A DNA stretch of 8,930 nucleotides from JAYXXU01 sp049301135 (lineage in GTDB: Bacteria > Pseudomonadota > Gammaproteobacteria > Pseudomonadales > Moraxellaceae). How positions within the stretch are numbered: position 1 is the first letter of the stretch; every line of letters begins with the position of its first letter. A program made the position numbers and the translations under genes. The notes below the pieces were generated by a model. The model made no database searches, had not been told where the DNA came from, and saw nothing but the letters and a program-made list of their open reading frames with translations. The stretch spans positions 1-8,930 of the forward strand of contig JBAQKP010000133.1 of assembly GCA_049301135.1 (NCBI GenBank), given 5' to 3'. Positions 5,835 to 8,930 of this stretch are shown here, one piece after another.

Positions 5835-6719
5835 ATGCAAGATCTGTATTTTGTGCTGGCCGGGTTGTTAGTTGGCTTTTGCGTCGGGGTGACCGGCGTC
5901 GGCGGTGGCTCATTGATGACGCCGATTCTGATCAGCGTGCTACACGTACCGCCACATATTGCGATTGGCACAGACCTGCTGTATGCCTCAATTTCGAAGT
6001 TTTGTGGCTCGTTGGTGCATGCCAAAAAGCTGAATATCGTTTGGCCGATTGTGATCTGGCTATCGATTGGTAGTATTCCCGCCTCGTTTGCCACGACGTG
6101 GGCGTTGAGTTTTTTCTTTGATGGTGCGAATGATTATAAAAAAATCCTCACCATGACCTTGGGTTTTATGTTGGTGGTGACTGGGATTTCGATTATTTTT
6201 CGCCATAAAATCGAGGCTTTTTTTGCAAGACGGCGGCATTTGGCCAATCCAGACCATCTGCATGAAGACAACCAGCCGTTTCAGATGAAAAGTAAGGGCT
6301 TGGTGGTGTTTATGGGCATGGTGTTGGGGGTATTTGTCACGTTGTCGTCAGTTGGTGCTGGGGCGTTTGGCATCATGGCGTTGGTATTGATGTTTCCGCA
6401 TTTGCCGATGATTCGGATTATTGGCTCAGATGTGGTACACGCGGTGCTGCTGACTTTGGTGGCCGGTTTGGGGCATATGGCCTCTGGCAATGTCGATTTT
6501 TATATGCTGGGACTGCTGCTGATCGGGGCGATTCCGGCAATTGTGGTCGGCACATTGCTCAGTTCAAAACTGCCTGAAAAGACCATTCGGCCGATTTTGG
6601 GTACGACCTTGCTGCTGCTGGGAATTAATTTTTTGGTCAATCCGATTAAGCAAAAACCCGTTGCACCGGCTGTGCCGATGGTTAGTCAGGTCGGCACGCC
6701 CGTGACACCAGTCCGTTAA
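5835..6719 (+). CDS. TauE/SafE family membrane permease (sulfite/anion exporter-like)
   Basis: This 294-residue inner-membrane protein belongs to the TauE/SafE (formerly DUF81) family, which includes exporters of sulfite, sulfoacetate and other organosulfur anions. About eight hydrophobic segments can be read, arranged as two related halves. The first half has GVTGVGGGSLMTPIL at 18-32 and IGTDLLYASISKFCGSLVHA at 44-63. The second has GVFVTLSSVGAGAFGIMALV at 165-184 and IGSDVVHAVLLTLVAGLGH at 196-214. A polar loop (about 125-155) separates them. ATG 5835 is chosen over an upstream TTG at 5820 because the hydrophobic N-terminus starts there, although neither has a strong ribosome binding site. 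The substrate cannot be told from sequence, and no sulfur genes are adjacent. The stop codon overlaps that of the convergent ATPase gene. Confidence 0.93.
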   Translation: MQDLYFVLAGLLVGFCVGVTGVGGGSLMTPILISVLHVPPHIAIGTDLLYASISKFCGSLVHAKKLNIVWPIVIWLSIGSIPASFATTWALSFFFDGANDYKKILTMTLGFMLVVTGISIIFRHKIEAFFARRRHLANPDHLHEDNQPFQMKSKGLVVFMGMVLGVFVTLSSVGAGAFGIMALVLMFPHLPMIRIIGSDVVHAVLLTLVAGLGHMASGNVDFYMLGLLLIGAIPAIVVGTLLSSKLPEKTIRPILGTTLLLLGINFLVNPIKQKPVAPAVPMVSQVGTPVTPVR

Positions 6720-8533
6720 CTCAGCGGTACGACCCGCATCACTTCCTCGATGGTGGTGATGCCGTCGGCGATTTTACGCGCACCCGCCAGCCGTAGCGGT
6801 TGCAGGCCTTCTTTGTAGGCTTGCTGTTTGATCTGGTTTAAGCTGGCTGACTCGCCGACAATCCGCTTCATTTCATTCGATAACACCAAAATTTCATACA
6901 CACCAATCCGGCCTTTATAGCCCGTGCCACGGCACTGCTCACAGCCGACCGCCTGATAGATCTGCGCCGGTGGCGTGCTTTTCCATGGCGCGCACAGTTG
7001 ACTCCACACCTCGACATCAGTGGCAATCGGGGTTTTGCAATGTGGACACAGCGTCCGCACCAGTCGCTGTGCCATCACACCCAAAATAGTCGCTGCAGTC
7101 AAAAACGGCTGCACGCCCAAATCATGCAGACGGTTGAGGCTGCTCGGTGCGTCGTTGGTGTGCAGCGTCGACAGCACCAAGTGACCAGTCAATGCGGCTT
7201 GAATCGCCATCTCGGCGGTATCCCGATCCCGAATTTCACCGACCATAATAATATCAGGGTCTTGCCGCATCAACGCCCGTACCCCATCGGCAAAATTCAA
7301 ATCAATCATGCCTTGAATCTGCATCTGGTTAAAACTCGGCTCAATCATCTCTATCGGGTCTTCGATAGTGCAGACATTGACCTCATCGGTAGCGAGTTGC
7401 TTGAGCGTCGAGTACAGCGTAGTGGTTTTGCCCGAGCCAGTTGGCCCTGTGACCAAGATAATCCCGTTCGGGTGTGCGGCCATTTGTTTCCATTTGGCCA
7501 GATCGTCACCGACCAAGCCGAGTTGCTCAAAGCTACGCACCAGCACTTCGGGGTCAAAAATCCGCATCACCATTTTTTCCCCGAACGCGGTCGGCAAGGT
7601 CGCCAACCGCAATTCGGTTTCTAACCCTTTGGGGGTACGAGTTTTTAAGCGACCATCTTGCGGTTTACGTTTTTCGGCCACGTTCATACGGCCAAGGATT
7701 TTAATCCGCGAAATCACCGCCAACAAAATCGGCGCGGGCATGTCGTACACCGTGTGCAGCACGCCATCAATCCGAAAACGCACTCGCCCACCCTCGCGGC
7801 GCGGCTCTAGGTGAATATCACTGGCGCGTTGATCGAAGGCATATTGCAGCAGCCAATCGACAATGCGCACGATATGCTGGTCGTTGGCATCGGGGTTTTG
7901 GCTATCGCCGAGTTGTAGTAACGCTTCAACCCCTTTGGCGGTGGCATCGCTGCTGCTGCCGATGTTGTTTGCACCGGCAATCGCGCGGGTCACTTGATAA
8001 AACTCTGGCAAATAGCGGCTCATTTGCTCAGGATTCAGCATCACCCGCTCAATCTGACGCGGCTGCACGATATGTAATAGGTTATCAAACCAATCATCAT
8101 AAAACGGCTGATCAGTGGCAATCGTCACCACGTCTTGAGTGACCGCAACCGCCAGAATCCGATGCCGCTCGGCATAGGCAAATGACATCACCGCCGTAAT
8201 CGCAGGCACGTTGATTTTTAGTGGATCAATCCGATACACCGGCAGCTCGGCTTTTTCGGCCAACCACGCGGTTAAGGCGGGTAATGTGAGTTTTTGTGCA
8301 GGGTTTAACTGATCAGTCAGACCAAATTCGGCGATGATTTGCAGCGGATGCCATTGCAGCTGATCTTTACGGCGCGCGGTGGTGCTGACCAGATTGACAT
8401 CGCGCTGGATCAAGCGGCCGTCTTTCAACAACTCTTCCAAGCACCAGCGCACATCGACCTGAAATGAAAAGCCCATCTTATTGTTTTTGCCGTTTAAATG
8501 ACGCTGTACCGAAGGACTTACCTTATTGATCAT
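6716..8533 (-). CDS. GspE/PulE/PilB family secretion or pilus assembly ATPase
   Basis: This 605-residue protein is a cytoplasmic hexameric ATPase of the type II secretion / type IV pilus class, which powers assembly of pilin-like fibres. An N-terminal domain (about 55-180) resembles the T2SSE N domain. The catalytic core carries ASDIHLEPR at 237-245, Walker A GPTGSGKT at 363-370, the Asp box TIEDPIE at 389-395, Walker B with catalytic Glu433 in DPDIIMVGEIRD (425-436) and the His box ALTGHLVLSTLHTND at 447-461. A tetracysteine zinc site is Cys496/499 and Cys531/534 (CPHC and CEQC), as in GspE and PilB extension ATPases and unlike PilT. ATG 8533 overlaps the trmO stop as ATGA; an alternative start is ATG 8476 (residue 20, MGFSFQ). 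No other gsp or pil genes are nearby, so the exact system is not decided. Confidence 0.95.
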   Translation of the reverse strand: MINKVSPSVQRHLNGKNNKMGFSFQVDVRWCLEELLKDGRLIQRDVNLVSTTARRKDQLQWHPLQIIAEFGLTDQLNPAQKLTLPALTAWLAEKAELPVYRIDPLKINVPAITAVMSFAYAERHRILAVAVTQDVVTIATDQPFYDDWFDNLLHIVQPRQIERVMLNPEQMSRYLPEFYQVTRAIAGANNIGSSSDATAKGVEALLQLGDSQNPDANDQHIVRIVDWLLQYAFDQRASDIHLEPRREGGRVRFRIDGVLHTVYDMPAPILLAVISRIKILGRMNVAEKRKPQDGRLKTRTPKGLETELRLATLPTAFGEKMVMRIFDPEVLVRSFEQLGLVGDDLAKWKQMAAHPNGIILVTGPTGSGKTTTLYSTLKQLATDEVNVCTIEDPIEMIEPSFNQMQIQGMIDLNFADGVRALMRQDPDIIMVGEIRDRDTAEMAIQAALTGHLVLSTLHTNDAPSSLNRLHDLGVQPFLTAATILGVMAQRLVRTLCPHCKTPIATDVEVWSQLCAPWKSTPPAQIYQAVGCEQCRGTGYKGRIGVYEILVLSNEMKRIVGESASLNQIKQQAYKEGLQPLRLAGARKIADGITTIEEVMRVVPLS

Positions 8534-8930
8534 CGCTGCTGAACATCCTGAATCATTATACGATCTGATTGCACCACAAAACGCACATTAACTGTCGCGT
8601 AAGCCATGCCATATACTCGCTCATCTTGCTGATAGGCAGGCCGTGGGTCAAGCGACAATAGGTGTTCGATTTGTGCCATGTCGCTAGCCTGTAAGTGGCC
8701 GTGCTGGATCTGCTGCTGTACCGCGTGCTTGGCCTGCGCTGACCACTCGACCGACAATCGTCGCGGTGCATCGGGGGCAAAGCCACTGACCGCGTCGGGA
8801 TGCGCATCGGCATAGGCGATATACGGCTTAATATCGACAATCGGTGTGCCGTCGATCAAATCCGCACCGATCACTTCCAGCCGTAACTGGCCGTCTTGGC
8901 TATACACGCGGCCACGCTTGACCACCGACA
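8530..8930 (-). CDS. trmO: tRNA m6t6A37 methyltransferase TrmO (TsaA/YaeB family), C-terminal part, cut by window edge
   Basis: This is the C-terminal part (about 132 codons) of TrmO, which uses SAM to methylate N6-threonylcarbamoyladenosine at position 37 of certain tRNAs, giving m6t6A. Family signatures are LRLEVIGADLIDGTPIVDIK, then PYIAYADAHPDAVSGFA, and near the end DPRPAY and VYGMAYATVNVRF. The frame stays open to the right edge (Ser-Val-Val-Lys before the first visible GTG at 8925), so that GTG is internal and the true start lies outside. The N-terminal beta-barrel half with the SAM site is not in view. Its stop overlaps the ATPase start by four bases (ATGA), implying co-transcription with translational coupling. 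Confidence 0.93.
   Translation of the reverse strand, partial: SVVKRGRVYSQDGQLRLEVIGADLIDGTPIVDIKPYIAYADAHPDAVSGFAPDAPRRLSVEWSAQAKHAVQQQIQHGHLQASDMAQIEHLLSLDPRPAYQQDERVYGMAYATVNVRFVVQSDRIMIQDVQQR

Noticed and set aside
6998..7624. Open frame of 208 codons on + opposite the ATPase gene
   Set aside because: It is antisense to the strongly conserved Walker and His box region of the ATPase, shows no domain, and is rich in His/Gln/Arg as expected of a shadow frame.

Overview
The window looks like the junction between an integrated accessory element (left, about 1-5576) and ordinary chromosome (right, 5577-8930) of a gammaproteobacterium. The right side supports this: a complete GspE/PilB-type ATPase, the end of the tRNA methyltransferase gene trmO, a TauE/SafE permease gene and a CAU-anticodon tRNA that carries an encoded CCA. 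The overall feel is Moraxellales-like, but that is an impression from the protein sequences and was not tested by a search.

Left part, all genes on +. First comes a full-length type I restriction-modification methyltransferase (hsdM, 15-1472), followed by an unrecognised 210-residue protein (1617-2249). A repeat-rich non-coding stretch (2250-2376) then carries iteron-like copies of ATATAGGCCAAA, an inverted copy of the same unit over a plausible promoter, and a hairpin covering the ribosome binding site of the next gene. That next gene encodes a 69-residue HTH_17/AlpA-like DNA-binding protein (2377-2586). Five bases later comes a 718-residue DUF3987 helicase-like protein with a Toprim-like N-terminus that seems to have lost its acidic catalytic residues (2592-4748). 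Its stop codon lies inside a strong terminator-like hairpin (4741-4801). A small Phd-like plus XRE-HTH protein of antitoxin type follows with no partner (4828-5181). Then come about 395 bases without a gene (5182-5576), holding a layered set of short repeats that end at the 3' end of the tRNA gene.

Right part. The tRNA (5577-5653, - strand) has the acceptor-stem pairs expected of tRNA-Ile2 and a clear promoter. Between it and the permease gene lies a perfect 20-base inverted repeat (5736-5798). The TauE/SafE permease gene (5835-6719, +) and the ATPase gene (6716-8533, -) converge and share the TTAA that supplies both stop codons. The ATPase gene overlaps the end of trmO (8530-8930, -, cut by the window edge) by ATGA.

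Working model: an integrative element used the 3' end of the tRNA as its attachment site. Its replication and regulation core would be the repeats, the HTH_17 protein and the DUF3987 protein, with hsdM as cargo or self-protection and the XRE protein as a regulator or orphan antitoxin. No integrase is in the window, so the model predicts one beyond the left edge.
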